From Phymorhynchus buccinoides (Eukaryota > Mollusca > Gastropoda > Neogastropoda > Raphitomidae), in contig CM065699.1 in the NCBI GenBank assembly GCA_017654935.2, positions 9,116,823 through 9,180,822 on the forward strand: a stretch of 64,000 nt of DNA, given 5' to 3'. The notes beneath the pieces are model-generated. The model worked only from the letters and a program-made list of their open reading frames with translations, had not been told where the DNA came from and searched no databases. Positions 1 through 37,676 of the stretch are shown piece after piece. The position numbers and the translations under genes were made by a program. Position 1 is the first letter of the stretch, and each line of letters opens with the position of its first letter.

Positions 1-159
1 TAAGTGTATAAAGTACCAGAATTCTAGGGATTTCATATGTGTTTTGAGAATGCCCCAGACTTACCGTACACTATAGTGAAAATACCATTTGCACAACCCA
101 GATAGATAACCTGGGCATCTTCTGTATGCCAGTCTTCTACACCGTTATGGTTTAGGCTA

Positions 160-960
160 TGTGCGACAACGTCGGAGAGCTGGTGATACCGCTTCGTTAC
201 CTGCGATGACGACCCGGTCAAACTCCAAGAGGACCTCAGGAAGTTGGAAGACTGGGAAAGAGAATGGGACATGGCGTTCCATCCCGCCAAATGCAGCCAG
301 CTGCCTTTGACGAGAAGCAAGAAGCCGCTGAACGCCTCCACCAGCTACAGTCTCCACAACCACACCCTCGAAAGAGTGCCCTCAACAAAATACCTCGTGG
401 TCACACTGCAATCTGATCTTTCATGGGGAGCCCACATCACAGCCACCTGCGCCAAAGCCAACAGAGCTCTAGGCTTCTTAAGAAGAAACCTGAAGGTGTG
501 TTCCACGGCTACCAAGGAGTTAGCCTACAAAGCCATGGTCAGGCCCATTCTTGAATATGCAAGCGCAGTATGGGACCCACACACTGACAGGCAGATCTCT
601 GACCTAGAGAAGGTCCAACGCAGGGCGGCAAGATACATGTGCTAAACAGACACAGAAATACTTCCAGTGTCAGCACCATGCTCCACCAGCTACAATGGCC
701 ATCTCTGGCTGAGATCCATGATCTACAAGATCACAAATGGACTGGCCTGTGTGAAATGCAGCGCCCTCAAACCCATGCCCCCCAGCAGCAGAAGACAAAA
801 CCACAACAAGCAGTTCCAAAGAATCCCCGCCAGAACCGACTACCGCAACAACTCTTTCTTCCCCCGAACTGTTCGCGACTGGAACTCCCTACCATCAGAG
901 ACAGTCCAGTCCCCCACGCTCAGCTCCTTCATCTCGAAGGTGCTGAAGCTCCCTGACTAA
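160..960 (+). pseudogene. Non-LTR retrotransposon reverse transcriptase C-terminus, frameshifted fragment
   Basis: From about 190 to 645 the plus strand reads like the region after the RT catalytic core of Jockey/CR1-type LINEs: 'WEREWDMAFHPAKC', then a 'STKYLVVTLQSDLSW' stretch, then 'RPILEYASAVWDPH' and 'LEKVQRRAARYM'. The frame breaks near 640 at a stop. The C-terminal tail continues in another frame from about 667 to 957 ('SFFPRTVRDWNSLPSE'), ending in TAA at 958. The FADD catalytic box and everything upstream are missing, so this is a 5'-truncated, dead copy. It lies upstream of the plus-strand gene's visible exons, presumably in an intron. The exact clade cannot be fixed by eye. Confidence 0.85.
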
Positions 961-1671
961 AAGCACTACTACCCCCTCCCCCCTTTTTTTCTTCTTTTCT
1001 TTTCCCCCGTGTGCGGCTGGGTGTTCTCGGACTAGCCAGGGGTGCTCGGTCGTGCACGTCCTCTTATCTGTCTAGACTTATTATTTTTGTTTTTCCTGCG
1101 CTGCATAATTCTTTGAACCCCTGTACATGTCAATAATTGTCGGTTACGGCAGGTGGACATTATTGGCAGAAGAGAAGATATTGTAGTGTGGTGTAGTCTG
1201 TCTTTTATAAAATATACTACAGCAGTGTTGTGAACAGGAAGGACATCGTTGAATTAGAACTAAAGCAAAAGAACCTTTTTTTTCTCCCAATTATACATCA
1301 TTTAAAAAGAGATCCTAGTATCAGTGAATTATAATCTAGACTAGTTAAAGTAAAACTTATTTTTTTCCACGTGGCAATGCGCTGATAAGATTTAGACTCG
1401 GTATCAGTTCTCCACAGGGCATAACTCGGAAAGTTCCTGTTGGGAATCTAAAGTGTTCATTTTGTGTTGCTGTCAAAAGTGAAGTAAGTAATTATTTGTC
1501 CTAAATATAAAGATCTTAAGAAAAGATGGAAACCAGCACATTTTTTTTATAGGCATCCATCAAGTTGTAGATTGTCCTCTCTTTTTGCAATTACAGCATT
1601 TTGTTTAATACCACATAATTATGCCTACAAATCTTGCCCGCATGTTTGCTCCAAAATCCTAATGATTAACC
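961..1671. other. Non-coding stretch: LINE 3' flank and intron sequence
   Basis: There is a pyrimidine-rich tract just after the LINE fragment (about 971-1006), followed by A+T-rich unique sequence. I see no exon, RNA gene or terminal repeats here. Confidence 0.5.
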
Positions 1672-3698
1672 TATTATGTACAGTTGTTGATTACTGCTCA
1701 GTTGGACCTACTCTCATTCCCTCTTTCCCTCTCTCCCCACTTCCAGGTGACCAGGCCTATTATGTAGTTGTTGATTACTGCTCAGTTGGGCCTACTCTCA
1801 TTCCCTCTTTCCCTCTCTCCCCACTTCCAGGTGACCAGGCCTATTATGTAGTTGTTGATTACTGCTCAGTTGGGCCTACTCTCATTCCCTCTTTCCCTCT
1901 CTCCCCACTTCCAGGTGACCAGGCCTATTATGTAGTTGTTGATTACTGCTCAGTTGGGCCTACTCTCATTCCCTCTTTCCCTCTCTCCCCACTTCCAGGT
2001 GACCAGGCCTATTATGTAGTTGTTGATTCAGTTGGGCCTACTCTCATTCCCTCTTTCCCTCTCTCCCCACTTACAGATGACCAGGCCTATTATGTAGTTG
2101 TTGATTACTGCTCAGTTGGGCCTACTCTCATTCCCTCTTTCCCTCTGTCCCCACTTCCAGATGACCAGGCCTATTATGTAGTTGTTGATTACTGCTCAGT
2201 TGGGCCTACTCTCATTCACTCTTTCCCTTTCCCCACTTACAGATGACCAGGCCTATTATGTAGTTGTTGATTACTGCTCAGTTGGGCCTACTCTCATTCC
2301 CTCTTTCCCTCTGTCCCCACTTCCAGATGACCAGGCCTATTATGTAGTTGTTGATTACTGCTCAGTTGGGCCTACTCTCATTCCCTCTTTCCCTCTGTCC
2401 CCACTTCCAGATGACCAGGCCTATTATGTAGTTGTTGATTACTGCTCAGTTGGGCCTACTCTCATTCCCTCTTTCCCTCTGTCCCCACTTCCAGATGACC
2501 AGGCCTATTATGTAGTTGTTGATTACTGCTCAGTTGGGCCTACTCTCATTCACTCTTTCCCTCTCTCCCCACTTACAGATGACCAGGCCTATTATGTAGT
2601 TGTTGATTACTGCTCAGTTGGGCCTACTCTCATTCCCTCTTTCCCTCTCTCCCCACTTCCAGGTGACCAGGCCTATTATGTAGTTGTTGATTACTGCTCA
2701 GTTGGGCCTACTCTCATTCCCTCTTTCCCCACTTCCAGATGACCAGGCCTATTATGTAGTTGTTGATTACTGCTCAGTTGGGCCTACTCTCATTCCCTCT
2801 TTCCCTCTGTCCCCACTTCCAGATGACCAGGCCTATTATGTAGTTGTTGATTACTGCTCAGTTGGGCCTACTCTCATTCACTCTTTCCCTCTCTCCCCAC
2901 TTCCAGGTGACCAGGCCTATTATGTAGTTGTTGATTACTGCTCAGTTGGGCCTACTCTCATTCCCTCTTTCCCTCTGTCCCCACTTCCAGATGACCAGGC
3001 CTATTATGTAGTTGTTGATTACTGCTCAGTTGGGCCTACTCTCATTCCCTCTTTCCCCACTTCCAGATGACCAGGCCTATTATGTAGTTGTTGATTACTG
3101 CTCAGTTGGGCCTACTCTCATTCCCTCTTTCCCCACTTACAGATGACCAGGCCTATTATGTAGTTGTTGATTACTGCTCAGTTGGGCCTACTCTCATTCC
3201 CTCTTTCCCTCTTTCCCCACTTACAGATGACCAGGCCTATTATGTAGTTGTTGATTACTGCTCAGTTGGGCCTACTCTCATTCCCTCTTTCCCTCTGTCC
3301 CCACTTCCAGATGACCAGGCCTATTATGTAGTTGTTGATTACTGCTCAGTTGGGCCTACTCTCATTCCCTCTTTCCCCACTTCCAGATGACCAGGCCTAT
3401 TATGTAGTTGTTGATTACTGCTCAGTTGGGCCTACTCTCATTCCCTCTTTCCCTCTTTCCCCACTTACAGATGACCAGGCCTATTATGTAGTTGTTGATT
3501 ACTGCTCAGTTGGGCCTACTCTCATTCCCTCTGTCCCCACTTACAGATGACCAGGCCTATTATGTAGTTGTTGATTACTGCTCAGTTGGGCCTACTCTCA
3601 TTCCCTCTTTCCCCACTTACAGATGACCAGGCCTATTATGTAGTTGTTGATTACTGCTCAGTTGGGCCTACTCTCATTCACTCTTTCCCCACTTACAG
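1672..3698 (+). repeat. Exon-head minisatellite: 24 tandem copies of a 3' splice site plus 10 bases of exon
   Basis: The unit runs from 'ctattatgtagttgttgatt' through a long pyrimidine tract and CAG to 'rTGACCAGGC'. The AG ends fall at 1746, 1830, 1914, 1998, 2076, 2160, 2242, 2326, 2410, 2494, 2578, 2662, 2738, 2822, 2906, 2990, 3066, 3142, 3226, 3310, 3386, 3470, 3546, 3622 and 3698. Spacing is 84 bp (15 times), 76 bp (7), 78 and 82. The last AG is the acceptor of the exon at 3699, whose first 10 bases ATGACCAGGC are the 3' end of every unit. The array is therefore the intron end plus exon start, amplified. The 76-bp units cluster at the exon-proximal end. Early units have GTGACC and later ones ATGACC. 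The open frames through the array are a by-product of the 84-bp period. Confidence 0.95.
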
Positions 3699-3753
3699 AT
3701 GACCAGGCGGTCCGAGACTCCATGAACGACCTCATGAGCCACATCAGTCATAG
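3699..3753 (+). CDS. Penultimate exon of unknown plus-strand gene
   Basis: 55 bp, entered with two bases of a codon and left with two (AG). Its first 10 bases are identical to the 3' end of each upstream array unit. The donor is AG|GTACGT. Confidence 0.7.
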
Positions 3754-4418
3754 GTACGTGGCTACTGAACACTGGTTTCAATGTACTCTAGCCTTCTTTG
3801 ACACCCCCCCTCCCCCCTCCTCTCTTTCTGGATCATTATACCCGCAAACTGTTTTTCCATGCACATATGCAGCCTGGCATTGGTTATGCATTAACATGTT
3901 GGGATTCAGCTAGTAAAACACGCATATTGAAACATTAAGTTAAACACTCTTTTAAACTCATACTCCTTAAATCATACTCTGGTGAAACTGTTTCTATTAA
4001 GTATTTGTCTGGAGTCAGTAGTATGTTTAGCATGTTTATAACCGATTGCCATCAGGATTAATAGATTGTGTGGCTGACAAAATGTTCTGTTACTATCACT
4101 TGGTGATGATAACAGTGATAGACTTGACCTGCACAGAAATTAAGCTGGCACATATTTTGTGAAAGAGATTTGCAAGATCCTATTTGCTGCTTACAATGTT
4201 AGTACAACCGTTGCAACGTACAAAGTAGATAAAGGAAATCATCTGTCAAGATGCATTTTTTAGACTACATCTAGACTTAGTAAACAAGCTTATCAAATGT
4301 TACTAAATGAGCATAATAAAAGGAAAGATTTTTCTGTTTATGTTAAATTACACGTGGGTTTGGAATTGTATGGCTATGCCAGGGTGTAGGAAATGAAGAT
4401 GGATTTATTATGGAATTA

Positions 4419-4463
<45 letters not shown>

Positions 4464-5324
4464 TTTTTCATTTAACGTTTATCCACTTCTCGTGATATTA
4501 GACAGAAAAAAAGTTTATGACATAAACTATGTTAAAGTGGTTGTGCGCATGTGAATATGTGCATGTGTGTGTGTATATCAAAGTGTGTCCATGCAGGTGT
4601 ATGCACAATCAATATAAATGGATAGGACTGCACTGTAGAAGTAATACATTTAAAAAAAAAAAAGGAGTAAAACCAATAACAGCAAAAAACCCGCAAATGG
4701 AAAGCAAAACCCAACATCACCCTCCCCGGGTGGCCCCATCCCCCCCCCCCCCTCCCCTCCCCATCCAATAATAGCAATAGAAACAAATAACAAATAAATA
4801 TTGTAATTTTGTGTGTGTGTGCGTGTGCGTGTGTGTGGTGTGTGTGTGTGCATGTAAGGGTTCGATGTTATTTATGTTGCTATGCACGACAGTGTTTTCG
4901 TGCTTTTTATTTTGCTTTGTTTGTGCCTTTAAATTTTTTTAGAGGGCTGGGTGTATTATTTGCTTACTCTACTATTAGGCTGTATTCACAGTAGATGCGG
5001 AACTCCCACGAACAATCCGTAAATAAGTAAAAGAAAGGAGGAAAAAAAAAAGCACATGTGTCTGTATTTCCCCTAATCTGTATAGCTTTTCCCCTTCTTT
5101 CTTTTACTTATTTATGGGCCTCCGTGCGTAACTTCCGTGTCTTATGAGTCCGCGGCCTAACCTTATATAAAGAACATTCAATTCAATTTAAATGAATTCT
5201 CTCCATTCATCCTCTCTCTCTCTCTCTCTCATTACATGCTTGCTACAGTGATCCCAACATGGATGACTATGATAAAAACGAAAGTATCAACGAAGATGGT
5301 AGCAAGCCCGAAGCTCAACGATAA
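3699..5324 (+). CDS. Last two coding exons of an unrecognised plus-strand gene
   Basis: The penultimate exon is 3699-3753 (55 bp), between a pyrimidine-rich acceptor ending TTACAG and a GTACGT donor. It reads DQAVRDSMNDLMSHISH. The terminal exon begins at 5249 after 'tgcttgctacag' and runs to TAA at 5322-5324. It reads DPNMDDYDKNESINEDGSKP followed by EAQR. The two exons join in phase (AG|T gives Ser), and the second is open exactly to its stop, which is the main support. The tail is acidic and polar with no membrane segment; I do not recognise the family. A canonical AATAAA lies at 5705. Upstream exons lie outside the window. The intron end before 3699 is expanded into the 24-unit array. The gene converges on the CNBD1-like gene. 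Confidence 0.7.
3754..5248 (+). other. Last intron of the unknown plus-strand gene
   Basis: A+T-rich intron of 1495 bp. It holds a C-rich patch (about 3802-3820), a (TG)n tract at 4420-4461, further TG-rich sequence around 4560-4585 and 4811-4852, and a family L inverted-repeat element at about 4975-5160. A (TC)n tract precedes the final acceptor. Confidence 0.55.
4975..5160. mobile_element. MITE family L
   Basis: The ends are inverted: 'ttaggctgtattcacagtag' on the left and 'gagtccgcggcctaa' on the right. The interior has 'cttcttt...acttatttatgg' in common with the copy at 26159-26355. I see no coding capacity. Confidence 0.6.
5249..5324 (+). CDS. Terminal coding exon of unknown plus-strand gene
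   Basis: 76 bp from acceptor 'gctacag' to TAA. The phase agrees with the exon ending at 3753. The encoded 24-residue tail is rich in D, E, N and K. Confidence 0.7.
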
Positions 5325-5704
5325 ATGTCTATGTGGCCAAAAAAACACCACCAGCTAACATGGACATGGCCCTCATGCTCTGCTGACCGGTCATCTGCCT
5401 GCTATCCTATCCAAAGCCATTCATTCTGCTAATAGTACCAGTATCATGTTAGAGAAACAATAGTTATAATCACAAATTTAAAAAAAATGTTAGATTTTTT
5501 TTTTCTTCCTGTTTTTCTTTTATTTTACATTAAATAGAAAAAAATCAGACTGTTTTTGGTGTCTTCAGTGTCCCAATAATCTATAGACTAATTTGTTGTC
5601 TGATTTAAAGTATTAAAAAAATGTTTTATCATTAAACTGCCCCCCTACCCTCCTTACCCCAGCCCCGAGTGATCTAGAATTGCCCTTTAAAAGATCTTAG
5701 TTTG

Positions 5705-5710
5705 AATAAA
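5705..5710 (+). terminator. Poly(A) signal AATAAA of the plus-strand gene
   Basis: A canonical AATAAA about 380 bp after the stop codon at 5324, preceded by A+T-rich, repeat-free sequence that fits a 3' UTR. Confidence 0.55.
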
Positions 5711-5724
5711 GCTTACAAGTGAAC

Positions 5725-5745
5725 AGATCTTTTTGTTTCATTTGT

Positions 5746-5818
<73 letters not shown>

Positions 5819-6004
5819 ATTTTTGAAAACGCGAATGGGGCAATTTCATTCTCTCATTCAAATGACATCAGAAGATATGCAAGCTTGTCCACAACGCAAA
5901 CTGAAATTACTACAGCGCATAAACAAACAAACCAAACACAACCCTGCAATGGTAAACGACTCATTCTTTATATATATTTATTTGCACACTGTTTACGTTG
6001 ATAC
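5725..6004. other. Intergenic gap with (GA)n
   Basis: A (GA)n tract fills about 5750-5815. The remainder is A+T-rich with no gene signal. Confidence 0.6.
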
Positions 6005-6412
6005 TTCTTCTTCTTCTGCGTTCCCAGGCCATAATATATGACCATGATGAGTAAGATACGTATGGGTCCGTTTTTCAGTTTTCACTGGTCTCTCCGCTGC
6101 GTACAGTCAACATATTCCAATTTTGGAGGAGCTCAAAGGAGAAAAGTTATTTGGAAGATCTTTTTTTAAAAGCAGGCAGGAGAATGACAGAAAGATAGTA
6201 GATGATAGAAAGCAAAGGGAAAAGGCAGAGTCAAAGAGAATAGCAGATTAGAGGAAGTTACAAGCACAGAACTTCCAGAAGGTGGGGAAACTATTTTTAC
6301 GAAAGACCTCCCGGTATCCCCACGGGGAGAGACTCGTGGAGGGGTCGGGGTCGCCCAGTTCCCCGTATGGAGGCATGAGGCATCCACCCACTGCCCCGAC
6401 GTTGATACTAAC
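6005..6412 (+). mobile_element. SINE-like repeat family C, subfamily 1
   Basis: It begins at a TTCTTC run, then 'tgcgttcccaggccataat', 'ctccgctgcgtacag', 'gaggagctcaaaggagaa', 'aggcagagtcaaagag' and 'cagaacttccagaaggtggg', and ends in a 'ccccacggggagagactcgt' block. The same order recurs at 17898 and 47821, and the second half recurs in four subfamily 2 copies. No coding capacity or terminal inverted repeat is visible. Confidence 0.75.
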
Positions 6413-6559
6413 AACATTGTTGAGCAATGAAATCAACTTGAGTTAGGCGATGTTCACATGTACAAAGCCCTCCTTACCGAAACCTATCAGCTCTCTCTCT
6501 CTCTCTATCTCAGTCTGATAAAAAAATGTCAGAAAGTCAGACATATGAAGGAGTGAGCA

Positions 6560-7008
6560 TATTGACGTAAATGCCACATTTTCACTTTTTAATAGCTTAT
6601 TAGCGTGTCGTGAGTACCTTGTACAATGCATTTGACCAGTGGTCAGTGACAATGACCAGTGGTCACTTTGGCTTAAAAATCAAATTTAGATTTTTAACAA
6701 CTTACTTCCTGTCACCAGATTTTATGCACTTGTATAATGCAGATGACCAGAGGTCACTGTCATTGATCAAAGGTCATCTTCAATATAATATTTTTAAAAG
6801 GTGCAAAATTATACAATGTGCAAAATTCTCTGGTTATGGGAAATAAGCCGATAAGAGTCAAAACTTGGTTTTTAAACAATGTAAGCCAAAGTGACCAGTG
6901 GCTAATGACATTGACCACTGGTCATTTACATTATACAATGTACAGTGATACTTATGACACACTAGTAAGCTGTTAAATAGTGAAGATGAACAATTTATGT
7001 CAAAGTGA
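6560..7008. repeat. Long imperfect palindrome (foldback element) with TGACCASTGGTCA motifs
   Basis: The left arm (ttgacgtaaatgcc, ttttcactttttaatagc, gcgtgtcgtgagtacc, TGACCAGTGGTCA, cactttggctta) is mirrored on the right by the reverse complements of 'ttaaatagtgaagatg', 'gatacttatgacacac', TGACCACTGGTCA and 'taagccaaagtg'. Pairing continues into the interior, so nearly the whole 450 bp can form one hairpin. The TGACCASTGGTCA core is itself palindromic and recurs with variations. Confidence 0.8.
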
Positions 7009-7029
7009 TCACTGGTGGAGCTTAGCAGA

Positions 7030-7542
7030 AGGCTGGGACGAAATGACTATTGCTTTGGGCCGAAATGACTATAGTATTGCTTTGGGCCGAAGTGACTTGC
7101 TTTGGACCGAAATGACTATTGCTTTGGGCCGAAGTGACTAGCTTTGGGCCGAAATGACCATTGCTTTGGGCCGAAGTGACTTGCTTTGGGCCGAAATGAC
7201 TATTGCTTTGGGCCGAAATGACTTGCTTTGGGCCGAAATGACTATTGCTTTGGGCCGAAGTGACTATTGCTTTGGGCCGAAATGACTATTGCTTTGGGCC
7301 GAAATGACTATTGCTTTGGGCCGAAGCGACTATTGCTTTGGGCCGAAATGACTATTGCTTTGGGCCGAAATGACTATTGCTTTGGGCCGAAATGACTATT
7401 GCTTTGGGCCGAAATGACTATTGCTTTGGGCCGAAATGACTATTGCTTTGGGCCGAAATGACTATTGCTTTGGGCCGAAGTGACTATTGCTTTGGGCCGA
7501 AATGACTATTGCTTTGGGCCGAAATGACTATTGCTTGTGCCA
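7030..7542. repeat. 22-bp minisatellite, about 23 units
   Basis: The consensus is 'gaaatgactattgctttggg' plus 'cc'. A few units are shorter ('gaagtgacttgctttgggcc'). Units are directly abutting with no unique spacers. It lies just downstream of the foldback element. Confidence 0.95.
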
Positions 7543-7589
7543 AAATGACCAAAAATAATGTGGTCTGAAATGAGTGCACACCGTGCTTT

Positions 7590-8400
7590 CACATACATAC
7601 ATACATACACACACACGTGCGCTTGTACATACAATCACAAACACACATACATACCTGTGGAGGCACACACATATACAACACACACACACATGCACGCACG
7701 CGTGTGTTCGCACGTACGCACGCACATACACACGCGTGCGCACGCACACACTCATACACACCGGAGACGCAAGCGTGCGCACTTACACGCACACACATCC
7801 GATACACCCGTGTACACACATACACGAGCACGCATATACACATTCATACACGCATGTGCACACGCACGCGCGCACACACACACAAATGCACCAACAATTT
7901 ACACACTTGCAAAAAAGACATTTATGCACACATGCATGTAGGCAATAGCATTCCTGTACACCATCACATACATAAATAACAACGACATACAGATGCGCAT
8001 ACACACAATGTGCGCGCAGACACACCTACACACGCACACAAATAAATACATACACAACATACGCTGACAAACGCATGCACGCATGTATGCATGCATACAA
8101 ACACAAACACAGACACATAAACATACACAGACACAGGCATTTTTTAAAACGTTTGTATGCTTTTTCTGATATTTTTGTACATACGCGCGCGCGCACACAC
8201 ATAATTATGGACAATGTACACACGCACGCACAAAGGCACACAAACACAGACAGACAGCAGACAGGCAGACTCACACATGCATACTAACGCACACACACAC
8301 ACACACACAGACACACACACACAAAAACACACACACACGTACACACACACACAAACACACGTACACATACACACACACACAGACACACACTTATCTTGTC
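7590..8400. repeat. Degenerate (CA)n-rich microsatellite block
   Basis: Alternating CA/CG/TA-rich sequence, with a purer (CA)n at 8280-8390. All open frames here are His/Thr or Cys/Val strings of the microsatellite. Confidence 0.9.
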
Positions 8401-9147
8401 ATGGCTAAGACGTGCATAGAATTACACACTTAAAAAGATATGCATGTGCATAAACATTTATACACTCACAGACACACATAAGGAGTCCAGGATCTAACCG
8501 TCATGTTAAGGCCAGAAGGTAAAATACAAAAGGAATATATAGCAGGTCTACAGTACCTTCTGGCTTTAATTCGATGAATACAAAGGGACTTAGTTCATCA
8601 ACTCATTCATTCACTCATTTATTATTCACTCTTCACTTAATTGCTTACACACACACACATACATGCATGTACTCGCATGCACACAAAAAAATCACACACA
8701 TACACACTGCTATGAATATACACATCCATAAGATACAAAACCACCAGCAGAGTCACTTCACACTTACATGAGAACACCATCCCCCATCCATCTCCTCACC
8801 ACACACCCACCCTCCCCCCAAAAATATGAAAGAAAATAAAGGAACATTATCTAGAGTACTGACGAGTCTGCACATTCGCTGGGTCAGTGCATACCCCACC
8901 CCCTTGAAATTGTAGAGATTGTAAAGAAATCACGTCATGCTTACATCATTTTTTCCATTGACGTTTATTTCTTCCAACTACCATTTTTCAAACGAAAGAG
9001 ATCAACTTTCATGGAGTTAGAAGGAAAGATCTGAATCTACTCATTTTACTAATGGTTTCCTTTACACACTTGGTATGGGGTAAAAGTTGCTATGGGTTAC
9101 ATATAAGTGTAGTGATTGTCCACTTAACTCTTTTAATGCACACATTT
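8401..9147. other. Non-coding, no gene seen
   Basis: Contains a small hairpin at about 8507-8568 (arms 'aaggccagaaggta' and 'taccttctggcttt') and a CA tract at 8648-8700. I looked here on the minus strand for a terminal CNBD1-like exon and could not support one. Confidence 0.5.
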
Positions 9148-9385
9148 AGGTATTAGGTATTAGGTACTTTATAGTCACAGAGGCGCCTCTGTGAAATTCG
9201 GGTTGCTCCCACCTGGAGAGCGCGTCGCTGCCAGAGGCGCGCCACCCAATGTTTTTTTTTTTTTTTTTTTTTTTAATTTTTGCATGCGATTTTTGCCACT
9301 GATGAGGGAGGGGGGTAAATTTTTACCAAATGACAACTTTTTCGTTGCCACAGGGTTTAACGTATGCTAAGTGCATGGGCACACG

Positions 9386-9416
<31 letters not shown>

Positions 9417-9532
9417 TCCACGTTCAGACCGTTAAGGCCTAGTGCAGAATGAGAGGAAAAAATCCCCTGTACCCAGGTTCGAACTCGGGTTTACTTGACA
9501 CGAAGCGAACGCGATACCACTGTGCCACTCTA
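9148..9532 (-). mobile_element. tRNA-derived SINE family A, near full length
   Basis: On the minus strand the head at about 9530 reads 'agagtggcacagtggtatcg' (A box-like), with a B box-like 'gagttcgaacctggg' about 45 bases on. The body follows with 'catgcacttagcatacg' and 'gttgccac...aaagttgtcatttgg'. The 3' tail is 'gcgctctccaggtgggagca', 'cccgaatttcacagagg' and 'tacctaatacc'. A T-run at 9251-9274 splits the body. Related copies lie at 14272, 49843 and 59965. Confidence 0.85.
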
Positions 9533-10148
9533 CACACATATGCATGCACATGCGCACACATGCATGCACACGCACGTACACACACACACATACACACTCT
9601 CTCTCTCCCACACATACACCAGCTTCACACAGTATGAATGTGTCAGTACACCAAACACTAGGTCACACAGAACCCCAGACATTTTTGTACCGAATAACAA
9701 CACTTAAGGCACTTGGAAATGTCCATCTTAGTCAGTCACACAGACAATAGGATGAAAGAGAGCGGGAAAAAGCCTACCTAAAAATAATTTTTAAAAAAAT
9801 TAAAAGGGGGGGGGGTGTTAGGAAAAAAGGGGGGGGGGGGAGAAAAAAAGAAAAAGGAACAAGGAAAAAAGGAGGAAAGGAAGGAACAAAGAAAAGAAAG
9901 GGTTAAAAATGAAGGCAGAAGTGGTGGTGGGTTGCATGATGAGTGAGCAAGATAGCGAAGAGCGGATGAATGATTGGGTGTGGTGTGAGAGTTACATATT
10001 TGTTATTGTAAATTTATCATACTTTTATTTAATATTTTTATTTTACACGGTGGAAGACAAGTTTCCATGTGCGTTGTACAATGCCAATGGACAATAAAGA
10101 AACTTATGACTTAGTGTATACAGATAAAAATTCAACACCCGTATGTAC
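9533..10148. other. CA microsatellite and purine-rich stretch, no gene
   Basis: CA-rich to about 9600, unique A+T-rich to 9780, then an A/G tract with G runs at 9781-9905. Confidence 0.5.
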
Positions 10149-10392
10149 GGTGTGTCGCATGAAAATAGGTAGCTCGTAAAAATAAGTAGCTCGCTATTAT
10201 GAGAGTCTGTGTTTGCGACAACCACAAATTTCACTTTTTCTGTACTTTAACCATTTAACTAACCCTAACCCTAACCCTATCCCTAACCCTAGAAAAAAGT
10301 GAAATTTGTGGTTCATGCTCAATGTCGCAAATACACACTGTCATAGGTAGCGAGCTACTTATTTTTACGAGCTACCTATTTTCATGCGACAC
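10149..10392. repeat. Inverted repeat with telomere-type repeats in the loop
   Basis: The left arm 10149-10240 and the right arm 10291-10392 are reverse complements with few mismatches ('gtcgcatgaaaataggtagc', 'tcgtaaaaataagtagctcg', 'accacaaatttcacttttt'). The roughly 50-bp loop holds 'ctaaccctaaccctaaccct' and continues with 'atccctaaccct', i.e. (TTAGGG)n on the minus strand. Confidence 0.9.
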
Positions 10393-10655
10393 GGTGCACA
10401 CTGACCCGTACCGGTACGCAATGACCAATTTGTTAAAGTCTTCAGAAATCCGTTTGCTTCTAGAAAATGATTTCAGTTACAAACCAGAGCGTTGATACAG
10501 TGGAAGCAGAAACATTTTAACAGACGCTGGTGATCTTAACCTTTTCCACTATTGCTCTGGAGGTCCACAAATTAACGTCATATTACAATAATGCCTCTTC
10601 AGTACTCTATAAATCAAAATAGAAGATGACAAATTGTCAGCAGCAGTAGTCTCAC
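10393..10655. other. Sequence downstream of the last found CNBD1-like exon
   Basis: A+T-rich, with no further splice-consistent exon recognised. Confidence 0.4.

Positions 10656-37676
<27,021 letters not shown>

Noticed and set aside
1572..3550. Long open frames with a repeated DYCSVGPTLIPSFPLSPL-type peptide
   Set aside because: They follow from an 84-bp intronic repeat. The 76-bp units break the frame, the peptide contains the translated pyrimidine tract and splice acceptor, and the real exon starts at the end of the array.
7030..7542. CRISPR-like appearance of the 22-bp repeats
   Set aside because: Units abut with no unique spacers, and the genome is eukaryotic.
7528..8400. Many His/Thr-rich and Cys/Val-rich open frames
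   Set aside because: Translations of degenerate (CA)n on both strands.
10255..10292. Chromosome end suggested by CCCTAA repeats
   Set aside because: The tract is about 35 bp, imperfect, and enclosed by inverted arms within continuous gene-bearing sequence.
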